A stretch of 64,000 bases of DNA from Burkholderiaceae bacterium (lineage in GTDB: Bacteria > Pseudomonadota > Gammaproteobacteria > Burkholderiales > Burkholderiaceae_C), in contig JACKLJ010000004.1 of assembly GCA_024235955.1 (NCBI GenBank), positions 186,001 through 250,000 of the forward strand, read 5' to 3'. The first letter of the stretch is position 1; each line of letters starts with the position of its first letter. Made by a program: the position numbers and the translations under genes. This document shows, in pieces, positions 36,874 to 45,341 of the stretch. The notes beneath the pieces were generated by a model, which saw only the letters and a program-made list of their open reading frames with translations, made no database searches and was not told the origin of the DNA.

Positions 36874-37518
36874 ATGAAGATCCTGATTGCCGATGACCAT
36901 CGCCTGGTGGTGGAAGCCGTGGCCGACAAACTCAAGGAGCTGGCTCCCGACGTGGCGGTGGTCACCGCCGGCAGCGTGGCGGAGCTGCTTTCTCTGCTGT
37001 CGGACGAGCTGGATCTGGCGATGCTGGATCTGGGCATGCCCGGCGCGCAAGGCCTCGGCCACGTGCGCGAGGTGCTGCGCCGCCAGCCGCAGCTGCCGGT
37101 GGTGGTGCTGTCGGGCGACGAATCGCCCGCCACCATGCGCGCCGCCATCGAGGCCGGCGCGCGCGGCTTCATCCCCAAGGCCTATTCGCCCGACGTGATG
37201 CTGTCGGCCGTACAGCTGGTGCTGCGCGGCGGCACCTACGTGCCGCCGATGATGATGGCCGAGGCGCCCCTGCCTGCTACGGGTGCGCGTACCGCGGGGC
37301 CCGACCCGCTCACCGGCCAGTGGGCGCACGCGCTCACCGAGCGCCAGCGCGACGTGCTCAACCTGCTCAGCCAGGGCCAGCCCAACAAGGTGATCGGCCG
37401 CACACTGGGCATCAGCGAAGGCACGGTGAAGATCCACCTGGCGGCCATCTTCCGCGTGCTCAAGGTGCGCAACCGCACCGAGGCGGTGGTGGCCGCGCGC
37501 GAGCTGACGGGCAGCTGA
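36874..37518 (+). CDS. LuxR/FixJ-type response regulator, orphan
   Basis: A 214-residue NarL/FixJ-family regulator. The receiver domain starts MKILIADDHRLVVEAV, has phospho-acceptor D52 in AMLDLGMPG, and GFIPKAYS with the conserved Lys near residue 108. A C-terminal LuxR helix-turn-helix (LTERQRDVLNLLSQGQPNKVIGRTLGISEGTVKIH) follows. No histidine kinase is adjacent. There is no good ribosome-binding site before ATG 36874; the start was chosen because receiver domains begin here. It is divergent from gspF and ends 3 bases from the convergent lysozyme-inhibitor gene. Confidence 0.88.
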   Translation: MKILIADDHRLVVEAVADKLKELAPDVAVVTAGSVAELLSLLSDELDLAMLDLGMPGAQGLGHVREVLRRQPQLPVVVLSGDESPATMRAAIEAGARGFIPKAYSPDVMLSAVQLVLRGGTYVPPMMMAEAPLPATGARTAGPDPLTGQWAHALTERQRDVLNLLSQGQPNKVIGRTLGISEGTVKIHLAAIFRVLKVRNRTEAVVAARELTGS

Positions 37519-37521
37519 GGC

Positions 37522-38340
37522 CTACCTGCGCCTGCAGCGCATTTCAGGGGCGCCCGCTCCCCAGGTGACGAGCGCTTCGCCCTGGTGTTCCCACAGCGAT
37601 TCATTGCGGCCCTGGTAGCGCGCGCCGCTGCCGCTGGGTTGCAGGAACATCAGCGATTGTCCGTCGCCGCGCGTGGCGATCAGGGTGGGCGGATCGGTCT
37701 GGAAATAGGTGGCGACCACTTCGTCGGCCGGGTTGCCGTCGCAGACGTAGGTCACCGGCCCCGTGCCGGGCACCAGGCGGTAGCGTGCCTGCAGTTCCGC
37801 GATGCGCCGGACATAGGCATCCTGCACGCAGGCGCGCCGGTCCTCGCTCTTCCAGCAGTCGTTGCGACTCTTGATCCAGCCGCGCTGTTCCGCCTGAAGC
37901 ATGGGCGAGCGTTCGTGGGCCGCCTTGCCGCGCGCGGCGGCGTAGGTGGCGGCGAGCTTGCGGTCGAGTGCCGACAACCCCGCGTCACCGCAGACCATGG
38001 CCTCGGCGCTGCCCGGCCGCACCTTGGCGCAGGAAAACGAAGGCCCACGCAGCGGCTGCGGGCGCGCGGCCACCCGCGCGTCGATGAAGCGGCACCATGC
38101 GGGACTGCCCAGCGGCGGCACGCCCGCGCGCCCGCGCAGGCCGAGCTTGAACTCGATTACCGACTTCCATTCTTCCGAGCCGATGTCGGGGCCGTGGCCC
38201 TGGCCGTCGCCGGATCGGACCCGGTCTTCGACCATCTGGTACCAGGCGTCGGTGCAGGGTGCGGGCCGGGCCTGTGCCGCACCGGCCGCCAGGACGGCAC
38301 CCGCGGCCAGCAGCAGGCCGGAAAGGATACGTGGGTGCAT
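37522..38340 (-). CDS. Exported lysozyme inhibitor-like protein (LprI-like plus MliC-like domains)
   Basis: A 272-residue protein with a signal peptide (MHPRILSGLLLAAGAVLAAGAAQA). The middle region has FSCAKVRPGSAEAMVCGDAGLSALDRKLAATY and QRGWIKSRNDCW, the LprI pattern with paired cysteines. The last 75 residues (VTYVCDGNPADEVVATYF through SGSGARY to LWEHQGEALVTW) match the C-type lysozyme inhibitor MliC/PliC pattern. It is probably periplasmic and protects peptidoglycan. The start is ATG 38340. Confidence 0.8.
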   Translation of the reverse strand: MHPRILSGLLLAAGAVLAAGAAQARPAPCTDAWYQMVEDRVRSGDGQGHGPDIGSEEWKSVIEFKLGLRGRAGVPPLGSPAWCRFIDARVAARPQPLRGPSFSCAKVRPGSAEAMVCGDAGLSALDRKLAATYAAARGKAAHERSPMLQAEQRGWIKSRNDCWKSEDRRACVQDAYVRRIAELQARYRLVPGTGPVTYVCDGNPADEVVATYFQTDPPTLIATRGDGQSLMFLQPSGSGARYQGRNESLWEHQGEALVTWGAGAPEMRCRRR

Positions 38341-38425
38341 GGAACAGACCCCAGGCCGGAAGATGAGGTCAAGGTTAACACCCAGGCAGCGCGTCACCAT
38401 GTGCGCGGCGGGGCGGCGTTGCGCC

Positions 38426-38500
38426 TGGCGCCCCCGGCAGGAATCGAACCTGCATCTAGCGCTTAGGAGGCGCTCGTTCTATCCATTGAACTACGGCGGC
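38426..38500 (-). tRNA. tRNA-Arg (anticodon CCT)
   Basis: The minus strand folds as a tRNA: acceptor GCCGCCG, D-arm from TAGTTCAATGGATAGAAC, anticodon stem-loop GCGCCTCCTAAGCGC giving CCT, T-arm GCAGGTTCGATTCCTGC, acceptor CGGGGGC, discriminator G and an encoded CCA. The acceptor stem has one apparent G4-G69 mismatch; everything else is canonical. Confidence 0.93.
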
Positions 38501-38545
38501 GGAAACCGGGATTGTAGTGAGTGGGCCTGACCGCGCGGGCAGGCC

Positions 38546-41500
38546 CTAGTCGAACGACAGTGTGTAGATCAGGTCCACCGCCGCGCTGGCGCCGGCCTGA
38601 CCGCGCAGCAGCCAGCGCTTGGAGAGTTCGTAGTAGAGAAACAGGTTGCCCAGGGCGCCCGCCAGACTGTGCTCGTAGGTGGCGTACAGCCGGTCGGAGA
38701 TGCGCTTGCCCACGGTGACCGAGGCGGTGCTGCCCGAATCGCCCGACAGGCTCAACTGGTCGAGCCCCAGGCGGGAGGCGAGGCTGAGGCCGTCGCGGCC
38801 ACCCATCACGGCCAGCGCGGCCTGCTGCAGCATGGCGGCTTCGGCGCCGCCGCTGGGCGAGGGCCGGCCGAGCATCAGCCAGGCGAGCTTCTCGGTGTCG
38901 GGCAGGTCGGGCTGGGCGTACAGGCGAACGTTGGGCAGCAGCGCGGTACCGCTGACCAGCACGCCCACTTTCTGGTCGGACTGGTAGTTGGGCCGCAGCG
39001 CCAGGATGTCCAGCCGCGGGTTGTTGATGGCGCCGCTGAAGAACACCTTGCCGCGCGCGATGTTGAGCTGCTGGCTGTAGGCGCGGAAGGTGCCGCCCAC
39101 GGTGTCGATGGTGCCGGTGACACGCGGCGTGGCGCCCACCGGGCCGTTGCTGGCCACGGCCAGCTGGCCAGCCAGCCGGGTGTCGATGCCCTGGCCCTTG
39201 ACGTGGAAGCGCTCGCCCAGGTTGATGCGCAGGTCCACGTCGAGCTGCATCGGCTCGGCCGCGGCCTCCTGGGTCTGCACCTGCGGCTGCTTGGCCGTGG
39301 CGGCGGTGGAGGCGGCCTTGGCACCCGCGCCCACCTGGCCGCCGCGCCCGCGCACGATCACGTCGTCGCCCAGCGCGGGGGCGCTGTCTTCGGGCAGGAT
39401 GAGCTCGGCCTGGTCCACGCGCACGTCGCCGCCCACCCTGGCCTGCCGGCCGGTCACGCTGGCGTTGACGGTGCCGGAGACGCTCACGCTGCGGTCGGCG
39501 CGCATGCTGGCGTGCAGGTGGTCCAGGGTGGTGGTCAGGCGCACCTGCACCTGGCCGTCGACCAGGCCGGCTTCGCCGCTGGCCTTCAGCGTGCCGCCGT
39601 CCTGGCCGGCGCGGCCCTTGCCCACCGGGCTGCCGCGCAGGCTGAACTCGTCCAGCAGCAGCCGGGTGCCGGCCAGGCGCGCGCGCAGCCGGCCGCCGGT
39701 GAACTCCACGCCGTCGACCACCGAGCGCATCGCCAGGTCGTCGGCGCGCACGTTGCCGTCCAGCTGCGGTTCGCCGCGCGTGCCGGCCACGCGCACGTCG
39801 GCCGCCAGCGCACCGCGAATGCGCCAGCCCGGCGGCGCCAGTGCCGACCAGGCCTCGATGCGCGGCAACTGGGCCTTGATCTGCCCCGCCAGCGGCGCCG
39901 CGGCCGGCCAGGACCAGGCGGTGCCGCCCTCGGCATCGCGCGTGGCCGTGAGGCGGGTGCGCAGCTCGCCCTGGGCGGTGCCGGCGCGTTCGGTGTCCCA
40001 GGCCAGGTGCAGGGTCAGCGCTTCTCCCTGGCTGTCGAGCGTGACGCGCGCCGTGCGGATGCCGGCGGGGATGCGCGTCTTCACGCCGGTTTCGCTGTCG
40101 GTGGCGGCGATGACGAGGTCGCCGCTGGCGCGCGACAGCTCGGCGTTGAGGCGCAGCGTCTGGCCCAGGCTGGCGTCCCAGCGGCCGTCGAAGATCACGT
40201 CGCCGCTCACGCCGGCCTGCGCCAGCTGCGCGCCGGCCACCAGTTCGGCCCAGCTCAGCGGCAGGCCGGTGATGCGGCCCTTGCTGTTCAGCTGGCCCGC
40301 GTGGTAGCGGACCGGCTCCCAGGCGACGCTGGCCTGGTGCGGCTGCCCTGCGGTGGGTGCGGTCAGCAGCAGCTCGCCCGCGCTGGTGTTCACATCCGGG
40401 CCGGCCTTGCCGCCTGGCGCCAGATGCAGCGACACCGGGCCGCGCGTGGCCACACGCCAGGCGCCGGCCTGCTTGCCCTGGCTGAGCGCCGGGTCGGTGA
40501 GGGCCAGGTTCAGCTGCTCCACCGTGGCCTGCCAGGCCGAGGCCGCCAGCGACGCGCCGGCGCGCTCGCGCCCGCCGCTGGCCTTCAGGTCCAGCGCCAG
40601 GCGCCGCTCGCCCTGGCGCACATTGGCTTGCGCGCGCAGGCTGGCACGGACCAGCCTGCCGTTCAGCGCCACGCTGCCGTCCTTCACCTGGATCGGCAGT
40701 GCGGTCTTGTCGGCCGTATCGGCCTGCCAGCGTAGCTGCGGTACGTCCAGGTTGGCCTGCACCGCGGGATCGACCCAGCCGCCCTGCCAGCCGCCCTTGA
40801 GGTGCAGGCGCCCGCTGGCCGCGGCCTGCTTGAGTTGCGCCGGCACGCCCGGGAGCTTCTGCACCCAGGCGAAGGTCTTGGCCAGATCGCCGATGGCGGC
40901 GTCCACGGTGCCGCCACCGCTTTTCTCAGCCGCCTCGCCGGCAAGCTGGACGACGGCGCCGGGCGCGGTCAGCTGCAGCCGGCCCTTGCCGCGCTGCGCG
41001 GCGGGGCGCGCCTCGATGGCGCTGCCGGCCAGTTCGGCGTCGTCGGTGCGCACGCGCAGGGTGGACAGGGTGAGCAGGCCGTCGTGCCAGCGGCCGCTGG
41101 CGGCGGCGTCCTTCAGGCGCAGCGCGCGCAGCTGGCGCGCCAGCGCCTGGGCTTCGGTCTCGCCGGCGCGCGCGGGCTCGTCGGTCTTGCGCGCCTGGGC
41201 CTGCAGCGCGGCGTCGAAATCGATCGGGTCCCCACCGCCGGCGCCCGACACGGTGGCCGTGCCATCGAGCGGGAAGGGTTCCAGCTGCGTATGCAGCCGC
41301 GCGGGGTTGACGCCGCGGATCTCGGTGTCAAGGTGCCAGCGGCCACTGTCGCTGTTTGCTCCTGAGTTCGTAGCTGCCTGCGCCCGCCGGTTGCCGGCTG
41401 CAGGCCGATTTGACCATGAACCACGGGTGGTCAGCGTGCCGCCGGCCAGATCGGCCACCAGCTGCTTCACGGTGGCCAGGCCATCCTGCCAGGTGGCCTC

Positions 41501-42580
41501 GGCCTGCACGCGTTCGAGCGGCAGGCGCTTGGTGTCCCAGGGGCCGGGGCTGCCGTTGCGCAGGCCGGCCTTCACGGCCCAGCCGGCGGCCTGCTCGCCG
41601 CTGGCGGGCACCGGCGCCAGATCCAGTTCGCCGGCCAGCTGTGTGGCAGGCCCGGCGGGCCAGAACCGCGCCACGTCGAGCCGTTCGAACACCGCCCTGG
41701 CCTCGGGCAGCGGCTGGGCGCCCCAGGGCGTGATGCGCGCGCTGAGCGTGGCACCGAGCTGCTGGCCCGTGTCGGCCTCGCCGGCGGCGGGCTGGGTCTG
41801 CACCTCGGCCTTGGCCTGCATCTCGCGCAGCGGGCCGTCGATGCGGGCCTGCACCGCCAGCGGCACGCGCGCCAGCCCTTCGGCGGCGGGCGTGAGCACG
41901 GTGCCGCCCAGCGTGGCGGTGAGCTGCGGATCGTCCGTGTTGGTGAGCTTCAGCCTGGCGTGGTATTCGCCGTCGAAGCTGCGCACGCTGGTGATCTCAA
42001 GCTCGTGCGCCCGGCCGCTGAAGCGGTAGCTGCCGGCCACGTTCTCGGCCACGAAGGGCGAGGGATGCACCAGCTCCAGCCGCTCGGTGGCGAAGTGCTT
42101 GACGTCGATGGCCAGCGGCAGCTGGAGCGGCGGTGGCGGGCCGCTGGAGGGCTCGCCGCTCGGCACGCGCTGGTCGTCCACGCGGATCTCGCGCGCCGTG
42201 AGGGCGCTGAGGCTGAGCGTGCGGCCCAGCAGGGCCAGCGGGTTCCAGCGGTAGTGGGCATCGGTCACTTCCACCGTCAGGCCGTCCTGGCTCCAGCGCA
42301 GGCGTTTGGCATCGCCGCCGCCGCGGATGCTGCCGGTCAGCTCGTCGACCTGCAGCGCGTCCTTGGGGAGGTAGGGCTGGCCCCAGCGCAGCGCCTGGGC
42401 CAGCGAGCCGTCGGTGCCGCTCCAGATCCACAGGCCGCCCAGCAATACGGCCACGAGCAGCAACAGCCCCAGCACCGTGTAGAGCGGCCAGCGCCACCAG
42501 CGGCCGCCACGCCGGCCCGGCGCCGCAGGGCTGGTCGCCGCCGGCGCGGCTTCCGGCGGGCTGAGCTGCTCGTCCGTCAC
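38546..42580 (-). CDS. tamB: Translocation and assembly module protein TamB
   Basis: A 1344-residue AsmA-like/bridge protein: cytoplasmic tail, one TM segment (about 30-52), then a long repetitive beta-strand periplasmic region, ending in the DUF490/TamB C-terminal domain (GTIDTVGGTFRAYSQQLNIARGKVFFSGAINNPRLDILA, around 1145-1190). It spans the periplasm and is thought to move lipids or help barrel insertion with TamA. The start appears to be GTG at 42580, 10 bases after the tamA stop. Length is close to the usual 1250-1350. Residues around 394-413 are encoded by a dispersed-repeat insertion. Confidence 0.93.
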   Translation of the reverse strand: MTDEQLSPPEAAPAATSPAAPGRRGGRWWRWPLYTVLGLLLLVAVLLGGLWIWSGTDGSLAQALRWGQPYLPKDALQVDELTGSIRGGGDAKRLRWSQDGLTVEVTDAHYRWNPLALLGRTLSLSALTAREIRVDDQRVPSGEPSSGPPPPLQLPLAIDVKHFATERLELVHPSPFVAENVAGSYRFSGRAHELEITSVRSFDGEYHARLKLTNTDDPQLTATLGGTVLTPAAEGLARVPLAVQARIDGPLREMQAKAEVQTQPAAGEADTGQQLGATLSARITPWGAQPLPEARAVFERLDVARFWPAGPATQLAGELDLAPVPASGEQAAGWAVKAGLRNGSPGPWDTKRLPLERVQAEATWQDGLATVKQLVADLAGGTLTTRGSWSNRPAAGNRRAQAATNSGANSDSGRWHLDTEIRGVNPARLHTQLEPFPLDGTATVSGAGGGDPIDFDAALQAQARKTDEPARAGETEAQALARQLRALRLKDAAASGRWHDGLLTLSTLRVRTDDAELAGSAIEARPAAQRGKGRLQLTAPGAVVQLAGEAAEKSGGGTVDAAIGDLAKTFAWVQKLPGVPAQLKQAAASGRLHLKGGWQGGWVDPAVQANLDVPQLRWQADTADKTALPIQVKDGSVALNGRLVRASLRAQANVRQGERRLALDLKASGGRERAGASLAASAWQATVEQLNLALTDPALSQGKQAGAWRVATRGPVSLHLAPGGKAGPDVNTSAGELLLTAPTAGQPHQASVAWEPVRYHAGQLNSKGRITGLPLSWAELVAGAQLAQAGVSGDVIFDGRWDASLGQTLRLNAELSRASGDLVIAATDSETGVKTRIPAGIRTARVTLDSQGEALTLHLAWDTERAGTAQGELRTRLTATRDAEGGTAWSWPAAAPLAGQIKAQLPRIEAWSALAPPGWRIRGALAADVRVAGTRGEPQLDGNVRADDLAMRSVVDGVEFTGGRLRARLAGTRLLLDEFSLRGSPVGKGRAGQDGGTLKASGEAGLVDGQVQVRLTTTLDHLHASMRADRSVSVSGTVNASVTGRQARVGGDVRVDQAELILPEDSAPALGDDVIVRGRGGQVGAGAKAASTAATAKQPQVQTQEAAAEPMQLDVDLRINLGERFHVKGQGIDTRLAGQLAVASNGPVGATPRVTGTIDTVGGTFRAYSQQLNIARGKVFFSGAINNPRLDILALRPNYQSDQKVGVLVSGTALLPNVRLYAQPDLPDTEKLAWLMLGRPSPSGGAEAAMLQQAALAVMGGRDGLSLASRLGLDQLSLSGDSGSTASVTVGKRISDRLYATYEHSLAGALGNLFLYYELSKRWLLRGQAGASAAVDLIYTLSFD
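41358..41421 (+). repeat. Dispersed REP-like repeat, copy 8 (inside tamB)
   Basis: GCTCCTGAGTTCGTAGCTGC, then CTGCGCCCGCC, GGCTGCAGGCCGATTTGACC and ATGAA, opposite in strand to the gene. It encodes RPAAGNRRAQAATNSGANS in frame in the tamB product. Confidence 0.85.
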
Positions 42581-42590
42581 CCGTGCGCCC

Positions 42591-44513
42591 TCACCACACG
42601 AAGCCCACGTTGAGGTGCAGTCGGAACTGGCGCGACTTCAGGCCGTAGGCCAGGTCCAGCTCCAGCGGGCCCACGGGGGTGCGCACGCGCACGCCGGTGC
42701 CCACGCCGAAGCGCGGGCGCAGGTTCACGGCCTTCTGCGCCACGTCGCCCGCGTCGAGAAACACGATGTGCTCGAAGATGCTGCGCTCGCCGTCGATCAT
42801 GATCGGCCGCTGCCATTCGATGCTGCCCACCGCCATGTAGCGGCCGGGGCCGACCACCGTGCCGTCGTCGTAGTCGATGCCGATGGATCGGTAGGCGTAG
42901 CCGCGCACCGTGGTGTTGCCGCCGGTGCGGAACAGCAGGTTGCCCGGCACGCGCGCGGCCTCGTTGGTGACGACGGCGCCGCCCTCGGCGCGCAACGCCA
43001 GGCGGCTTCCGCCGGCACCGCGGCCCAGTGGCACGTACTGAAGCCAGCGCGCCGTCGCCCGCACGAAGGGTTTGCGCACGCCTTCCAGCGTGTAGCCCGC
43101 GCCGAGCTCCGCGCCCAGGCCGTAGCCGCGCGTGGGGTACTGCAGGTTGTTGAAGTAGCGGCCGGTCCAGGCGTAGTTGACCGAGATCGCCGTGCCGTCG
43201 CCGGCGCGGGCGTCGGAGATCGCCGTGCCGTCCTTGTGGCTGACGGCGGCGCGGTCGAACTGCAGGTAGTAGTTGCGGTCGTAGCGCTCGTCGCTCTTGG
43301 AGCGGCCGTAGCGCAGCTGTTGCGAGGTGGTGACCAGCTCGCCGTCGTCCAGCCGCTGGAACTTGGCGAAGGTGCCCAGCCGCCAGCCGTTCTCGGCCGG
43401 CAGGCCGTGCCAGTCGGTCTGCAGGTAGGAGTCCTTCTTTTCCAGCTGCAGCTTGGTGATGGCGCGCCAGCCGATGCCCGGCACGCGGTTGTGCGTGTAC
43501 TCGGCCGACAGGCGCGGCCCGCCGTCGGTGGAGTAGCCCACGCCCAGCGTGAGCTTCTGCAGCTTGGCCTCGCTCACCTGCACCTGCACCGGCACGGCCT
43601 CGGGCGTCTTGCTTTCCGGGTCGACGAAGATGTAGGCCGAGTCGTAGTAGCCGCTGGCCGTGAGGCGCGCCTGCGCGTCGTTCAGGCTCTGCTGGTCGTA
43701 CACCTGACCGGGCTTGAGGCGCGACAGCCGCGGCACCAGCACCGGGTCGTAGCGCTGCACGCCGCTGACCTGCAGCTCGCCCAGCTTGAACACCGGGCCG
43801 GAGTCCAGGCGCAGGTGCAGGCGCGCTGCGTTGGCGGGCGCGTCGATGTCGGCCAGGCTGTAGCTGATCTTGCCGGCCGGGTAGCGGCGCGCGAGCAGGG
43901 TGCGCAGCGCGTCGGTCTTGGCGCTGCTCCAGCCGTCCTGGGTGAACGGCTTGTCCTCGGGCAGGCCCCAGCGGTTGACAATGCGCCGGCGCTGGCGCGC
44001 GGCATCGTCGTCGGTGGATTGCTGGATGTCGCCCTCGAAGCCGATCTCGACCTGCTTCACCACGGTCGGCTCGCCCGGATCGACCTCGATCACCACCCTG
44101 GGCCGGCCGTCGTCGCCCGCGGCGCGCGTGACATGGATGGTGGGGCTGAAGAAGCCCTGCGTGCCGAGCAGGTTGCGCACGTCGCGCTCGCCCACCACCA
44201 GCAGGCGGTCGAGCTCGCTGCTCTCCAGGTCGGGCACGGCCTGGTAGCGCTGCAGCTCGTTGTATTTTTCGACCAGCTCGCGCACGCCGTCCGGCGCCTT
44301 GACCTCGATGCTGAAGGCGGGCGGCGCCTCGGCGGCCTGGCCCTTGGCGCCCGCCGCTTCCGGCTGCGCGGCCAAAGTTGCGGAAGCCGGTGCCGCAGGC
44401 GCTTCGGCCTGCTGGGCCCACGCCGGCAGCGCCAATGCCGCGGTCAGCCCGCCGGCGGCGAGCCAGCGGCGCGTGCTGCGCGTGTCATTTTTTTCGAACC
44501 ACATCAATGCCAT
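42591..44513 (-). CDS. tamA: TamA/BamA-family outer membrane assembly protein
   Basis: A 640-residue Omp85-family protein: signal peptide (GGLTAALALPAWAQ), a low-complexity Ala/Pro linker, three POTRA-like domains (about 65-320), and a C-terminal 16-strand barrel with the conserved GGNTTVRGYAYRSIGIDY stretch near residue 555 and terminal LHLNVGFVW. It partners with TamB, encoded 10 bases downstream. It is longer than E. coli TamA (577), mainly because of the N-terminal linker. The start at ATG 44513 lacks a strong ribosome-binding site; an internal start at MWFEKN is an alternative. Confidence 0.93.
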   Translation of the reverse strand: MALMWFEKNDTRSTRRWLAAGGLTAALALPAWAQQAEAPAAPASATLAAQPEAAGAKGQAAEAPPAFSIEVKAPDGVRELVEKYNELQRYQAVPDLESSELDRLLVVGERDVRNLLGTQGFFSPTIHVTRAAGDDGRPRVVIEVDPGEPTVVKQVEIGFEGDIQQSTDDDAARQRRRIVNRWGLPEDKPFTQDGWSSAKTDALRTLLARRYPAGKISYSLADIDAPANAARLHLRLDSGPVFKLGELQVSGVQRYDPVLVPRLSRLKPGQVYDQQSLNDAQARLTASGYYDSAYIFVDPESKTPEAVPVQVQVSEAKLQKLTLGVGYSTDGGPRLSAEYTHNRVPGIGWRAITKLQLEKKDSYLQTDWHGLPAENGWRLGTFAKFQRLDDGELVTTSQQLRYGRSKSDERYDRNYYLQFDRAAVSHKDGTAISDARAGDGTAISVNYAWTGRYFNNLQYPTRGYGLGAELGAGYTLEGVRKPFVRATARWLQYVPLGRGAGGSRLALRAEGGAVVTNEAARVPGNLLFRTGGNTTVRGYAYRSIGIDYDDGTVVGPGRYMAVGSIEWQRPIMIDGERSIFEHIVFLDAGDVAQKAVNLRPRFGVGTGVRVRTPVGPLELDLAYGLKSRQFRLHLNVGFVW

Positions 44514-44640
44514 GTCAAACCGTCAGGGGCACACTTACTTTGCATTGGTGGGTGCAACCCCACCGGCCGCAAGGTCGTGGCCAATGTCCCATTATTGACT
44601 TGGCTCAGGCCTGCGCCTGTCAGCCGATGCCGCCAACCGC

Positions 44641-45222
44641 ATGTCTGCCCCCAACGCCATGAAACAGCCCGTATTCGCCGGTTTCAGCAGCCCGGCCGCC
44701 GGCTTCGACCAGCCGTTCGAGATGCTCACCGCCTGCCATGAGCGCGTGCAGCGCAGCCTGGGGCTGCTGGGCCGCATCGTGGAACACATCGACACCCACG
44801 GCCACGACGCGCAGAGCCGCGTCGCCTGCGCCGACGTGCAGCGCTATTTCGACCTGGCCGGCCCGCACCACCACGAGGACGAGGAGCGCCACGTGTTCCC
44901 GCTTCTGCTGGCCAGCGACGCGGTGGGCACCGGGGTGCACGAGGCCGTGCGGCGCCTGCAGCTCGAGCACGACCGCATGCACGCCGAGTGGCAGCCGCTG
45001 CGGCAGATGCTGCAGCGCTGGCAGGGCGACAGTCCGGTGCCGCCCACGGCTGATGAACGCGCGCGGATCGCGGCCTTCGACGCGCTCTACGCCGGCCACA
45101 TCGCGCTGGAGGAATCGGTGGTGTACCCGGCGGCGCAGCGTCTGCTGCAGGGCGACGCGCTGGCTGCTGCGGGCGAGGAGATGCGCGCGCGCCGCCAGGG
45201 GCCGGCGGGCGGCAAAGGGTGA
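44641..45222 (+). CDS. Hemerythrin domain-containing protein
   Basis: A 193-residue four-helix protein. Non-haem di-iron ligand candidates are in TACHERVQRSL (about 30-40), GPHHHEDEERHVFPLL (about 78-93), LQLEHDRMHAEW (about 112-123) and GHIALEESVVYP near 155, matching the hemerythrin HHE pattern. Such proteins sense or handle oxygen, NO or iron. It is divergent from tamA with a 127-base gap. No FNR box of full consensus is seen upstream. Confidence 0.88.
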   Translation: MSAPNAMKQPVFAGFSSPAAGFDQPFEMLTACHERVQRSLGLLGRIVEHIDTHGHDAQSRVACADVQRYFDLAGPHHHEDEERHVFPLLLASDAVGTGVHEAVRRLQLEHDRMHAEWQPLRQMLQRWQGDSPVPPTADERARIAAFDALYAGHIALEESVVYPAAQRLLQGDALAAAGEEMRARRQGPAGGKG

Positions 45223-45258
45223 ATGCGAGGGCAGGCGTGACCAGCCTGCCATGGCTCA

Positions 45259-45325
45259 ATTGCTACTGAAAATGTAGCTGTCTGCGCCCGCCATGAAAGG
45301 CCTGGAGGCCTGAATGGCTTGTAAA
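45259..45325 (+). repeat. Dispersed REP-like repeat, copy 9
   Basis: TTGCTACTGAAAATGTAGCT, then GTCTGCGCCCGCC, GGCCTGGAGGCCTGAATGG. It lies between the convergent hemerythrin and rho genes and probably fills their terminator region. Confidence 0.85.
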
Positions 45326-45341
45326 TTGCTGGCGCGCGGGC

